A stretch of 64,000 nt of DNA, taken from assembly GCA_034766995.1 (NCBI GenBank), contig CM068318.1, forward strand, positions 33,771,956 through 33,835,955, written 5' to 3'. The notes below the pieces were generated by a model. The model was not told the origin of the DNA. It did no database searches and saw only the letters and a list, made by a program, of their open reading frames with translations. Source of the DNA: Acanthacorydalis orientalis. Its lineage: Eukaryota; Arthropoda; Insecta; Megaloptera; Corydalidae. Made by a program: the position numbers and the translations under genes. Shown here piece by piece: positions 33,635 through 44,907 of the stretch (positions are counted from its first letter, which is position 1; the number at the start of each line of letters is the position of its first letter).

Positions 33635-34568
33635 TGTAGGTCAAACAATTAAGTAATGCGGCCGATTTTTTTTCTCGGCCTGTGGTAACACTGCGAACCT
33701 GTAACTCCGCCACCGTAATAGCAGATCCCTACTCTCTCGATTGAGACCTTGACCACCCTCGTACGATCATTTCTTCGCCAGCTGTTTAGTGTTTTGTAAC
33801 AACGCGCGAGTAGTGCATGTCACGAAAATGGAACAGAGAAATTTAAATGAACATCGCTCAAGATTGTCTCGAGCAGGTTGAAAGTGATCCTACTCTTCTC
33901 GATCGAGTTATTACTGGTGATGAAAGTTGGTTCTTTCAATATGACCCCGAAACTAAACGACAAAGCCAACAGTGGCTGTCCCCTGGAGCACCAAGGCCAA
34001 AGAAGGCGAGAATGAGCAAGTCCAAAGTGAAAACCATGTTGATTTGCTTCTTCGACAGCAAAGGGGTGGTTCACAAAGAGTTCGTACCACCTGGACAAAC
34101 CGTAAATCAAGTATTCTACCGCAATGTGCTCGAAAAATTACCAAAAAGGGTGCTCAGAGTGCGTCCAGAGATCGCGAAGACTTGGGTTCTGCATCACGAC
34201 AATGCTCCCTGTCACAGTGCGTTCAGTGTCTCTCAGTTTTTGGCGTCTAAAGGCATCGCAACGTTACCAAAACCGCCCTATTCACCGGACATGTCACCCT
34301 GCGACTTTTTCCTATTCCCCCATATGAAAAAATTCGTCAAAGGTCGACATTTTGACTCCGTTGAAGATATCCAAGAATCTGTGACGAGGGTACTCGGAGA
34401 GGTCCCACAAGAAGTGTTCCAGAATTGTTACGAAAACTGGAAAACTCGCTGGAATAAGTGTATAGATGCGGGAGGGGACTACTTTGAAGGGGATCGCAGC
34501 GATGTACCTTAATTTTTAAATATACTCGATTTTTGAATTTTGTCGCATTACTTAATTGTCTGACCTCG
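33635..34568 (+). mobile_element. H-type mariner, HTH-deleted (934 bp), youngest in the window
   Basis: Ends: AGGTCAAACAATTAAGTAAT at the left (from 33638) and, inverted at the right, AGGTCAGACAATTAAGTAAT, with TA at 34569-34570 on the right and TA repeats on the left. It is about 350-400 bp short of a full mariner. The 5' untranslated part and the canonical start ATG (33828, MEQRN) are present. The sequence then jumps out of frame into the region just before the catalytic domain. It is less A+T-rich than its surroundings and has no stop in the catalytic part, which suggests recent arrival. Confidence 0.9.
33847..34512 (+). CDS. Mariner transposase catalytic domain (221 aa, N-terminally truncated)
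   Basis: DDE/D transposase of the mariner family, which cuts the element out and joins it at TA sites. The 221-residue frame holds the whole catalytic domain: first Asp in VITGDESWFF (Asp25), second in VLHHDNAPCH (Asp118), third in YSPDMSPCDFFLF (Asp153). That leaves 34 residues between the last two, the DD34D signature. PKKARMSKSKVKTMLICFFD and EFVPPGQTVNQVFYRNVLE are typical family stretches; it ends in DAGGDYFEGD. Intact relatives have about 345 residues. The missing 120 or so are the bipartite HTH that binds the terminal repeats, and the WVPHXL-type linker region is also absent. The listed ATG (33847) is fortuitous, at the Leu/Met-Asn-Ile-Ala-Gln-Asp position. The original ATG at 33828 is in another frame and runs only 17 codons. 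If expressed it would lack specific DNA binding, so it is probably inactive. Confidence 0.85.
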   Translation: MNIAQDCLEQVESDPTLLDRVITGDESWFFQYDPETKRQSQQWLSPGAPRPKKARMSKSKVKTMLICFFDSKGVVHKEFVPPGQTVNQVFYRNVLEKLPKRVLRVRPEIAKTWVLHHDNAPCHSAFSVSQFLASKGIATLPKPPYSPDMSPCDFFLFPHMKKFVKGRHFDSVEDIQESVTRVLGEVPQEVFQNCYENWKTRWNKCIDAGGDYFEGDRSDVP

Positions 34569-35577
34569 TACTTATTACTCAAATACACATTTTACCCAAA
34601 TAATGTATTTCATCTGCGCGGATACTAAAGAAACTTAACTTTGTTTCAGTTTTCTCAAAATTATATTGGGGATCAACACATATTTTCTTTTGAGGCATTT
34701 TTGTATAAAACAACAAACATTACAGATTAAGGTTCGTTTGTTTACGTTTTCAATGCGGACGTAAAGGATGAGTGCGACAAGAGCGAACAGAGGAGTGAGA
34801 TAGAGGTCTGAGAATAACCTATTGGTAGTGTCGCCTGGTGGCATTTACATTCTCTAGCCACAGAAATGTATCGGCAGTATAAGCGAGCAGCGTAGGACTG
34901 TTTGATAACTAAAAGTTTGCTTCATAAAAATACACTTTTTATGTAGTACACTGCGAAAGCGCTCAGCTTACATTATGTATACGGGCAGTACGCACTGCGC
35001 AAGCGCATGACATGTATGAGTTAGAGAGAGAAAGAACGTTTCTTCATCATTCCACTCACGGCATCTTGCTGGGAAAAGCGTTTCACTTTTCGTCTTGCCC
35101 GAGAAAATTGACGCCATTTTGACTATAGATGTTTCACTTCAAAAACGTGGTATGGTGTTTCAAAACAGTTGTATGCCTCTTGTCCATACTGCCTGGTGTG
35201 AAAAACTACTTAGCTTTGTTACCTGCAGCTCTGTACGATAGTTTCACATAACAAGTACGCTAAGTGCTTAATGGAATACGATATGGCGTAAAAAAACAAA
35301 AATGGTTTTATAGCCTCAAATAATTGCACTGGAGGACATTTTTAATTCTTAATGCAAATATTGGACCCGAGATACGATCAATGTTCATCTGGTTCTTCAC
35401 AATAAATATGTAAATGATTTATTTATATGAAGGGGTTCGCAAATACGTTTTTATTGTGTTTGGTATTCATGAGATTTTATAATCTTTATTTTTTTCTTTG
35501 ATACTTGTATATTATGGTATTATGTATTTTTTTAAATTTAAAAAAGGATTCATAGAAATTGATTACAATCTTTTAAA
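34569..35577. promoter_or_regulatory. Less A+T-rich island with promoter-like motifs (candidate)
   Basis: From about 34740 to 35310 the sequence is visibly richer in G+C and CpG than the neighbourhood and is not recognisably transposon. It contains CTGCGCAAGCGCAT (34995-35008, close to the NRF-1 palindrome), CGCCATTTTGA (35112-35122, YY1-like) and, on the minus strand, ATGCCACCAGGCGACACTAC (34825-34844, weakly CTCF-like). No downstream exon could be identified on either strand. It may be a promoter, an unrecognised repeat, or the end of a gene outside what I can read. Confidence 0.3.
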
Positions 35578-35960
35578 ATACTAGGGGGCCATTCACCCTG
35601 TTTGGTGCGTTTGCTAATATCCCTCACAAATAACAGAAATTAACAAACTATACACATAAATAATCTGTATAAAATGCAAATCGTAAAATTTTTATTGAAA
35701 ATGTTTATAAAAATTAACATACTAAAACACAATCTTAAAATATGTAACAATTTTTTTACTTTAAAATTTCAGTAAATGCAATACTTTGAATGAATTGCTT
35801 ATCAGTTTTACACTGAAATCATATATCATGTGATTGATATCAACCAATCAGAATAGAGACCACATGACCGATATCAACCAATCAGAGAACCAATAAAAGT
35901 CACGGGAACGGCATTACTGGTTTATTTTTATAGTACAGAAAGACATGAAAAGATATTGAA
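35578..35960 (+). repeat. Dispersed repeat with tandem CCAAT boxes, copy 1
   Basis: Similar over its length, in inverse orientation, to 56395-56782. Shared parts run from CTAGGGGGCCATTCACCC through CTCACAAATAACAGAA, ATCAGTTTTACA and two ATCAACCAATCAGA units separated by a GAGACCACATGACCG spacer. A third CCAAT (AACCAATAAAAG) follows. CCAAT boxes are NF-Y sites, so this could be a transposon's promoter end. The superfamily is not recognised. Confidence 0.65.
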
Positions 35961-36785
35961 TGGATTTTTATTCCGTCAAAAGCGTTTGTTATATGCGAAT
36001 TCTTAAAGTTTACATGGAGAATAACAGTAGTTACTGAAGTTTTATAGTTTAGCAGTTTAAATAAATTTTACTGAATGCTCTTTTACTTTTGAAATACGAA
36101 ACTTGAAACAAAATTTAGTACATTATTTTGAAGGTGATGTGCCAGTTTAAGTTTTTTTATTTATTTTATTTTTGTTTCTGTTCATTATTTCCATTTTTAT
36201 CTGATAATTGTTTTGAAACTGAAACATTTTAAATATTTTCTAATATTATATATAAAAACAGTTTTCTTCGTTAAATAAACTGATAATGTTTCTTAGTTTT
36301 TAATTAATTTTAGTTTTTACAATCGTTTTTATCTCATTTTCTCACAACTATGGAATTATTTTCTAATAGTAATTAGATACATGAAAATTGAACAAGTTTC
36401 GATTATTTTTCTTACAAAAGTTTTTTAACAATCTAAAGAGATAAAAAATGAAGGAGCTATATAAGGAGAGATAATTCTTTATTTTATTTTTGTATAGTTA
36501 TCGTTACCAGTAGACGAGCTTTATTATGATGAAAAATTATACTTTTTTATTCTGCAGTGTTAAATTTGCTTCAGAAGTGTTAAGTTTTTTTGCATACAGT
36601 ATATATACTTTACAATTAATTTGGTTTCAGTTTCCATTATCTTGCGTTTTACATAAATTATTTGAGTTATAATAAAGTATGTTCTGAAAAAAAAAGTACT
36701 AATTTACAATTTTATAGATGTAATTCAATTTTAGTTATAAGAAAGGATGGATTTCAATATCCAACTTATAAATATTTACTTTCTA
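35961..36785. other. Gene-free A/T-rich spacer
   Basis: Nothing recognised. Confidence 0.5.
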
Positions 36786-37387
36786 TTAGATTGGGAGAAA
36801 AATAATTGCGGGTTATGCACTCATTTGTCAAGCTTTTTTGATTTTCCTAGCTGTTTAATTTTTGTTAATAATTGCGGTTTTTGATCTTCAAATTCATTTT
36901 CCTAGCTGTTTCAAGTGGTCCAGAACTGTATGATGACTAACTCCAACTTTTGTACTCTCGAATTGTCGTGCGTGGTTCTGATTGAACTAACACCTTCAGC
37001 TGGTCGTTATGAACTGAAGAATACCTCTAACCTTCAAGGCTCTCGTCCTCAGGACGAAATTTTTAGAACCACCATTGCACCGTACGTTTTTTAAAAGTAC
37101 CCACACCAAAAGAATCGTTTAATTTATGAGCAGTATCTGCTGCTTGACCACCCGTTTTGAACGCATACAAAAAATTGATCTTATTTGCTTCTTTTTCATC
37201 TTCAATTCAATAGCTCAATTTGAAATAAAATTAATAATAAAACCAATATCGATATTACAAAAGTGCAGATCGAAAAAACACTTTAAGATGATATTAACAT
37301 GAAAACATTGAAATGATACTTTCATTAAAAAAAATTAAGGTTTGAATTCAAAAAACAAAAACCGTAATTATCTTCCTATCAACCTAA
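36786..37387 (-). mobile_element. A-type non-autonomous mariner, copy e (602 bp, chimeric 3' end)
   Basis: Starts TTAGATTGGGAGAAAAATAA after TA and ends, inverted, TTAGGTTGATAGGAAGATAA. Near 36815-36915 two alternative A-type 3' ends follow one another: the ATGCACTCATTTGTCAAGCT form and then the TAATTGCGGTTTTTGATCTT form, each leading into TTTTCCTAGCTGTTT. The copy is about 45-70 bases longer than its relatives for that reason. HTH remnants lie on the minus strand as usual; the catalytic domain is absent. Confidence 0.85.
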
Positions 37388-38270
37388 TTCATGATAATGG
37401 ATAATTGATAAATTTTATCATTATTCAATTTTAAAATGATATAATTAATCTGATATTTGTATACAGTTAGCGAGATTTATTATAATTATTTGTCTCAGGG
37501 TTAAGTAGTTTTTTTTTATTTACATCACAAACATATTTACAACTGTTGAAATATTTTGTATTGTTAAACGTCAATCATTTTCAATTTAAGAATGAGTTAA
37601 ACCGTCGTCGATTTTTGATGGATGTACTGTTCGCGTGTTTATCGTTTAGATTTAAATTATACTTATGACATTTGAAACTCAATTTCGACAAACTCTACAT
37701 GTTTGTTGATATATGTGTGATTTAAACAATTTTAATATGAAAGACTACACTATGAAAAATTGAGTTTCTGACAAGGTAATATATTCAATATTTTTTATAT
37801 AGTATAAATAATTATTTAATTAACTAAAATGTAAATATTACTAAAACTATAGTATTATTCGTGTGGAGAATTACGGAACTAAAATATTTTAGTATGAAGC
37901 ATATATTATAATCATACTAATCAATTGCGGACATAAACTGTGTTAAATATTTTATCCAAGTATTAACTACTGTAAAATCTAGGTCAATCTCGAATTTCCT
38001 AGTACAAAATATTGTCACGGAAAAAAATAATTGTAACAGTTTTTATGTAACTCGATATGTTCAAGTTGATTTTTATAATCAGTATTTTGTATCATAGAAT
38101 TGTGTATATATATATATATATATATTCATAAAAATATACGCATACATAATTAAACTATAGGTATAATAAAACTGAATTTCCACGTTGAGTTCATTCAACT
38201 TTAAAATATTCATGAAATGTTACTTTAATTATAAATTTATTGTTTCGTTTTAATTAGGAATTCATAACTA
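37388..38270. other. Gene-free A/T-rich spacer
   Basis: Nothing recognised beyond a short (TA)n at 38102-38126. Confidence 0.5.
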
Positions 38271-39559
38271 CAAGGTTTTTCAATAAGAACGTATTTTTTT
38301 TATTTGTAATAAAAGACAGAATTTGTCCTTTAATTTCATGTTTCTTTATTAAGAAACTAAATAATAGTTGGAAGTATGTTATCTATAAATGAAAAATAAT
38401 ATCGTGTAAGTGACCACCACATCTTTTCTTGTCAGTAATCATTCTGTTGTTAAAATTTACAATAACATCCCTACATAACTGGAGCTATATCTCATTAATT
38501 ACTCTTCGGATTTCATATTTTAGGCCGGAAATTGTATTAAGATTATTGGCGTACATCTGTCCTTTAACGTACCCAAGAGCAAATTGTCCAGCAGTAATAA
38601 GTGGACGATCTCGGTTGTCAATTAATGTCTCCATTTCTAGAAATAATGCGACTAAGAAATTTCGTCCTAAATAAATCAATTGTTTCACTAGCTGTACTGC
38701 TTGTTGCACCATCCTGCTGGAATTATATGTCCTCCAAATCAGTACCATTAAATTTTGCACACAAAACAGTACTTCTCATATTTCGATATTTTCCTCGATT
38801 CACAGTAATCACTTTACCAACCAGATTCTCAAAAAGTAAGAACCAATTACTCCACCGGACTAAAGTGCGTATCAAACAGTCATTTTCTCTGTATGCACTG
38901 GCTTCTCAACGATCGCCTTCGAATTGTCTTAATCCCAGATCCATCAGTTTTTCTTGTTAACGTAGCCAGAGAATTCAAAATGAGCCTGATTGCTAAGGAT
39001 GACTTTCAAAAAAACTGTTGTTGTTCCAGTATCCACTTAACAAATCCCCGACGCACTGAATGGTCTTCTGGATTCATTTTTTGCATTAATTGACTCTTAT
39101 AAGCCTTCATAAATAAATTCTTATTCAAAAAACGCCATGTGTTCATCTGTGAAAGGCCCAGTTGCTGTGAACGTCGTGGAATTCATATTCCTGGCTCTTA
39201 CTATACACTTCCATGAACCAAGTCAATTTTTTTCAGAACGAGCACTACGAACACGTGTTAGTGTTTCTATATCTTTAACTGTTTATCAGTCTCTTCAATT
39301 TTACCCACTAATCGAATAATTGTTGATTCAGACGAGTATGTCGACAAGTAATAAATATCGCATGATATACGAAATGTATTTTTTATAGAATGACCAGTTT
39401 CATAACACAATTGTATTATTTTAATGTGTTTTGTTGTATACGAATCCATAACTAAAAATGGCAATGTCAAAACTTAACAAATGTCAAAAAAATGGCTGTA
39501 ATTTTGACATCTGTGAAATATAACTTCTTAAAAAATTATGTCACTATTGTAAAACCCAT
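38271..39559 (-). mobile_element. Tc1/mariner-superfamily transposon, near full length (about 1.29 kb)
   Basis: Ends: AAGGTTTTTCAATAAGAACG at the left (preceded by TA at 38269-38270) and, inverted at the right, ATGGGTTTTACAATAGTGAC, with TA at 39560-39561. A decayed transposase fills the minus strand. Confidence 0.75.
38440..39459 (-). pseudogene. Tc1/mariner-like transposase with insect-type HTH, decayed
   Basis: Minus strand, N-terminus near 39450: MDSYTTKHIKIIQLCYETGH then SIKNTFR and STIIRLVGKIEET, a helix-turn-helix start found in a widespread insect transposase family often annotated as Tc3-like. The middle reads, in broken frames, through RSENDCLIRTLV-like sequence to a DLEDI-FQQDGAT stretch near 38730 with the second catalytic Asp. 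About 40 residues on, the third-Asp region survives only as ITAGQFALGYVKGQMYANN (relatives have LTPLDFFLWGYVK), with the Asp replaced. The C-terminus ends around EIRRVINEI. Plus-strand frames at 38429-38960 and 39137-39319 are shadows. Confidence 0.7.
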
Positions 39560-40797
39560 TATTAGACTAATTTTTTTGAAAATGTATGATTTATTTGATT
39601 GTCATTTTTTTAGTATCGTTTCTATTGATGTCGATACAATTTAAAATATTGAGTTATAATATCTAGATGTACATATTGCAATTTTGTTTTCAGGTGCTTT
39701 CCAAGTAAACTGAGAAGTTTGCGCAGAAAATCTTCATCTGTAAGTTTATTTTTTGTACATTATGTATTTTCTCTATAGTAGAACAATTTATTGTTTGGAA
39801 ACAATTATTATTTATAAAATATATTTCACATTTAAATTTGATATTTTTTTTACACACACACATACATACACACATATATACATATTATATTGTCTAAACC
39901 AAAATGATTGAAGGTAATTATCAATTTTTTAAAAATATAGTCAAATTTGTTTATAGAATATAGAATTTGATAAATATTTTTTAGTAAGTAAATGTCTATC
40001 AAAGATTGAAAATAAACTGGATATTGACTCTTTTTAAGTATTCTGATCATAGTTCTTTTATTTCATAACTCACTATCATATTTTAAAAGTGTTCTATTGT
40101 TTACTTTTTGTAACTAGGTGATGAGTGGAATAAATATTCGGTTGATGTATTTTTATTGATTCGTGTATTTGTTGAATTGGACATTTATTAGTAATAGAAT
40201 AAATTTTTTTATTCAATTAATTATTAATATTTTAAATTTCAATTAGTAGTAGTCATTTGCATTTAATGGTTATTTTGTCACACATTGTTATCGTCTGCGT
40301 TGATAAATGGCATGGAAGTGCGAGAAATACTAAATAGTACTGACTAAAGTAGTTTTTAAATAAGTTGGTAGATTGTATTCAACAATATTTTATTATAAAC
40401 CATCATTTGAAGAAAAAAGAAAAACGGTTGTGATTGAAATTTCGTTTAGATTTCATAAAAATATTATTTAAACTGTTTTGTTTGAAATGGATATTCTTGC
40501 TTTGAAATTTTGTAAATATTTTTATTTCTAAACTGACACTGTTTTTTTACAAATGCTTGCTAGTATTATTTGTATTTATGTTTGAGAATTATTAAGTTTT
40601 CTATTCATTATTAGAATTTTCTAATATTCATATATATGATTTAAATTAGGTAAAGTATATTAAAAATATATTTTAATTAGACGTTCATTATTTTATTTCA
40701 TTAATTTGAAATAAGAATACACGTGTCATAAATAAGAGTGTAAGCAGTAACAATTGTTAAAACCAATGCGTTATTTTGGTTGGATTAGTATATATAG
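39560..40797. other. Gene-free A/T-rich spacer
   Basis: Nothing recognised; a short (CA/TA) stretch lies at 39850-39885. Confidence 0.5.
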
Positions 40798-40919
40798 GCG
40801 ATTCAATTTTGGCTTCCACATGATAGTATTCAAAAAATCCCAAAAATTAAAAAAAATCATGTTATTTATAATTTTTGTGATTTTTTTTAACACTCATGTG
40901 GAAGCCTAAATTGAATCAC
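40798..40919. mobile_element. Hairpin miniature element M2 (122 bp)
   Basis: Inverted ends CGATTCAATTTTGGCTTCCA and TGATTCAATTTAGGCTTCCA, pairing through CACATGA; (TA)n lies directly on the right and TATATA on the left. Same family as M1 with a shorter interior. Confidence 0.8.
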
Positions 40920-41387
40920 TATATATATATATATATACAATAAAAACGAATATCAGAAGTTGAATATGAAAGTTTTATTTAATACATAACCTACTGCTTT
41001 TTTTTTAATATTCAAAGCATGAGGTACACATAATTTTAAAATATATTTTATCGAGTTCAGAGAGCTAAAAATATGTTTTTGTTTTGAATTTAATATTAAA
41101 AGTTAATAACAGCAAACAATAATTGTGAAGTGGCATTTAAATTTCAAAATTAAATTGTAATTTCCACATGATTTTCATGAAAGAAAGAACTACCTGCGAG
41201 TTATTTAAGTGTGCATGTATATGTTTGTTGATACTATTTGTACATTACTATGTAAAGTATATTTACAGTTACATTTGACAGCACGCCGTTGTTAAAGTTA
41301 GTGAATATTTATTTTGAAATATTTTTATGTTGTAAATGTAATAACCGTACAAAAGAGATACAGACGACATTTTAATGTTAAGAATTT

Positions 41388-41570
41388 TCGCAAGCGTCCT
41401 TCTTCAGTTCATAACGATCAGATGAAGGCGTTAGTTAAATTAAAAAACCCACAGCAATTCGAGAACTTGCACAAAAGTTAGGTGTTAGTCATTTAACATT
41501 TCTGGACCACTTAAAATCATTTAAATGAATTTGATGGTCATAAACCGCAGTAATTTTTCTACCAATTTAA
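41388..41570 (+). mobile_element. A-type non-autonomous mariner, copy f, 5'-truncated
   Basis: Only the 3' part is present: the CGTCCTTCTTCAGTTCATAA block, the ELAQKLGVSHLTFLDHLK remnant, and the 3' end TTAAATTGGTAGAAAAATTA (inverted). The left boundary is abrupt at about 41388. Confidence 0.8.
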
Positions 41571-41807
41571 TATTTATATAAATGAATAAAGTTTAAATTA
41601 GAAACATAAAAATAAAAGCAATTAATTAAAAAGTAGAAGTAATAACACAAAATTCATATAGAAAACAAACATCATCACCATATGGATTTCATATTGAATT
41701 GTTCAGAAATGTAAACAATAATTAAATAAAAAGATTAATTAAAATGTAATGCCTGAAAATTTAAGGTTGTTTCTCATATATTATATAAATATGTTTTTAA
41801 TTATTTC

Positions 41808-41856
<49 letters not shown>

Positions 41857-42064
41857 CATGTTTATGAATGTTATTTATTTTTTTCCTTTTCATGTTTTCA
41901 TAAGGTAGCTTAAAAATTTGTTAATTTGTAAACATTAATTATTTTGTAAATATTAATTATTTTGTAAATTTTTACCCATTTATCAATATTGTCTTTTCAT
42001 TTATGTTTCTTTATATTTAATAGAAATCTCTTGACTATTTGTTAATCTTAATATTATATACTGT

Positions 42065-42132
<68 letters not shown>

Positions 42133-42710
42133 TTATATATAATTTGAAGAATTCGATTATGAAAGTAATGTTTTTTCTCATTTCCAATTTAAATTACTAT
42201 TTAATTATTTCGTTAAGAACACCTTGCTGACTATTTACCTTTTCATTAGATAAAATTCGATTGTTTTCGAAACTGTATTCAGAAAAAATACTTCAATTAG
42301 TTGAAAGTAACCTTAATTCTGAATTAATAGTAAACTGAATATTGTTTGTTGAAGTTTTAATTAATGTTTAAATTTAGAAGTAAGCAAACAACAGTTAGAT
42401 AAGAATCAGATTTGAACTGATATTAAATCTTTTAACGAATTGTTTAGTCTAGTTTTCGTGTTTTGAAGTTAACTTTATTTTATGTAATTGTTATTTTTAA
42501 TGGTTGTAATGATGTAATCATTCGACGTTTGGTTCGAAACGTTGGCATACTAATTTAAATTTTGTGTCGTTATTAAACACTTTTGATTTATGATAATTGT
42601 TTTATATAAACTTACAAACACAATGAATATAAACGTGATTTATTTTAAAAATAATAATTTTGAGTGTCAAAATGTATGGTTGCCATTCTTCTTTTATGAA
42701 TAAATTGACA

Positions 42711-42781
<71 letters not shown>

Positions 42782-42922
42782 TTTATTTTATTTTTAATTA
42801 AATTTGGATAAATTACAAAATATTAAATAGAAAATGTAAAACATATCAAATTTGAATTAATAATTCATTAATTATTATTACATTTTATTTCATTAACTAC
42901 ATGGTCAATATTTGGCAAATAA
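41571..42922. other. Gene-free A/T-rich spacer with TA arrays
   Basis: (TA)n arrays at 41811-41854, 42068-42138 and 42715-42773, and an ATTAATTATTTTGTAAAT tandem duplication at 41934-41970. No gene seen. Confidence 0.55.
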
Positions 42923-43123
42923 TATTGCAATAAAATTATATTTTTATTATGTTGCTAATTATTAGGTGTACTAATTAATTGTGCCTTTTTTTATAGAATA
43001 TGAATGTTTATGGAAACATAAAAGAACATGTATACTTATTAGTTATATATTATATTATAGTAAGGTATTTACCTTAAAATTAACAAATTCTAAATGTTTA
43101 TTAAAATAGTAATACTTCGCAAA
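42923..43123. repeat. Local duplication, unit 1 (with B-type mariner end 42962-43011)
   Basis: The left part (42923-42977), including the start of a B-type mariner (TTAGGTGTACTAATTAATTG), is repeated at 43126-43180. The right part (43020-43115, ATGTATACTTATTAGTT... AATGTTTATTAAAATAGTAA) is repeated at 44092-44180. The mariner between the two flanks is almost entirely deleted here. Confidence 0.7.
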
Positions 43124-43125
43124 AT

Positions 43126-43330
43126 AATATTGTAATTAAATTATATTTTTATTCGATTGCTAATTATTAGGTGTACTAATTTATTGTGCGCCTTTATTTA
43201 TAGAAAATGAATGTTTATGGAAAAATGGAATACATTTCAATCCACAAAATATCTCTCATTATTTTATATAATTTTGCTTTATTTGTCGAGTAACTGTCGA
43301 ATTTCTTTTCAAAAAAAGTGTGCGTCGATA
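43126..43330 (-). mobile_element. Local duplication, unit 2, with B-type mariner 3' end
   Basis: It repeats the left flank of unit 1 and continues from 43167 into about 160 bases of B-type mariner 3' end. AATGTTTATGGAAAAATGGA and the CATTATTTTATATAATTTTG stretch match the 4.0-kb and 43.6-kb copies. Confidence 0.7.
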
Positions 43331-43598
43331 TATATCGTCATTTATAAACTAGGAATTTTATAAAGTTGTGTATATTTCTAATTAAAATAATAAACGTGAT
43401 AAATTGTGAAAAATGTAGACGTAACGTTATGACACTAAAAATGTTAATAGATATAAATAATAATAAGAAACAAGCAGAAATAATACACATGGAAAAAAGC
43501 GTTATATTATTCTCTCTCTTTCTCTCCCCCATCTCTCTCTATATTATTTATATATATATATATATATAAATATGTATATATATATATATATATATATA

Positions 43599-44076
43599 TT
43601 AGGTTTACAAATTAATTTAGTGCCTTTTATACAGAAAATGAATGTTTACAGAAAAATGGAATACATTTCAATCATGAAAATATTTGCCATTATTTTCTAT
43701 AACATTGCTCCATCTGTCTGATAACTGACGAATCCCTTGTCAAAAAAAAGGTAGCGACTGGTACTGTTTTAGCATTTTTTGAATATTTTATGAATCACAC
43801 CTTCGCCCAAAGCTAAAAAAATATTCCTGTGACTTCAGCAACATTTTTGACAATTAGAATTTGAAAAGTATGGAATGACTAATATGTTGCTTTACGGATG
43901 CCATCGTGTTCACTACTGTTTCGTGAAGTTATGTGAACTATTTGGCCAAGATAAATATTGTTTTTAAATGTTAACGTTGTCATTTCAAAATTCTTAAGTA
44001 ACAAGAAAATATTTTAATTAAAAACAGAGTTATGATTGATTCGATTTAAAGGCACTGATTTAATTTTTACTCCTAA
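43599..44076 (-). mobile_element. B-type mariner, internally deleted (478 bp)
   Basis: Ends TTAGGTTTACAAATTAATTT and, inverted, TTAGGAGTAAAAATTAAATC with TA on both sides. It keeps both ends, the start of the HTH region (inverted GATGGCATCCG near 43900) and a C-terminal remnant, but not the catalytic domain. Its right flank is the segment duplicated at 43020-43115. The left neighbour is a (TA)n array at 43549-43598. Confidence 0.8.
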
Positions 44077-44190
44077 TATTATGAGTATACATGTATACTT
44101 ATTAGTTCTATATTAGAGTAAGATAATAACCTTAAAAGTAACAAATTCTAAATGTTTATTAAAATAGTAATATTTTATAAAATGATAAAT

Positions 44191-44749
44191 CAATAAAGGA
44201 TAAATTTTAACAATAATAATTATTATTATAATTATTTTGCAAGAAGTACATAAATCATTTCGAATTTATAAAGCAAAAATAATAGAATATAATAGGATTA
44301 TTTGGTTCAGTGAGTAGAATATAAAACTTGTCAGAGTTATATAGAGGAAGTTGAGCGAAATAAAGACTTGTGGATTAACCACTGTAACAATTTTATTTCT
44401 ATTTGTGTAAAAGTGATTATTAAGAATATTTATTGTTGCAGTGAAATAGTTTTTTTGTTTCTATGTATAAAAATATTCGATAAGTAAATTAATCTTTTTT
44501 CATACATAATAATATTCATCTTTTATTAGAAGATATATTCTTTACTTGATTTATATATTTCTGTTCAGTTTTTTTTAAAACATTAACTGTTTTTACGAAT
44601 ATTCCACAAATTATGTTTTTATTTTTATATGTGAAAAATCTAGTATATTTTACAGTATCTGACACCCGTACTCGTACAGTAGTATTATCGATCGGTGAAA
44701 TAGTAAAAAAAATAAATTGTGATAAAATATTTAATTAGTTTTATTAATA

Positions 44750-44780
<31 letters not shown>

Positions 44781-44907
44781 CGTACATATATATATATATA
44801 TATACGTACATATATATATATATATATAATCATTTTAATTTTTTATAAAAGAATCAGTCTAATTCACTCATAAAAAAGCCAAGAAGTAAAATTAAAAATT
44901 ATTTCAA
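44191..44907. other. Gene-free spacer with TA/CGTACA array
   Basis: The only structure is (TA)n with two CGTACA interruptions at 44757-44827. Confidence 0.55.

Noticed and set aside
33265..33652. Two overlapping 120- and 127-codon open frames
   Set aside because: They are Ile/Tyr repeats read from the TA minisatellite, with no protein character.
33820..34327. Other frames overlapping the H-type transposase
   Set aside because: Shadows of the 221-codon mariner frame, which alone has family motifs.
38429..39319. Several plus-strand frames of 60-119 codons
   Set aside because: Antisense to the decayed Tc1/mariner-like transposase; no motifs of their own.
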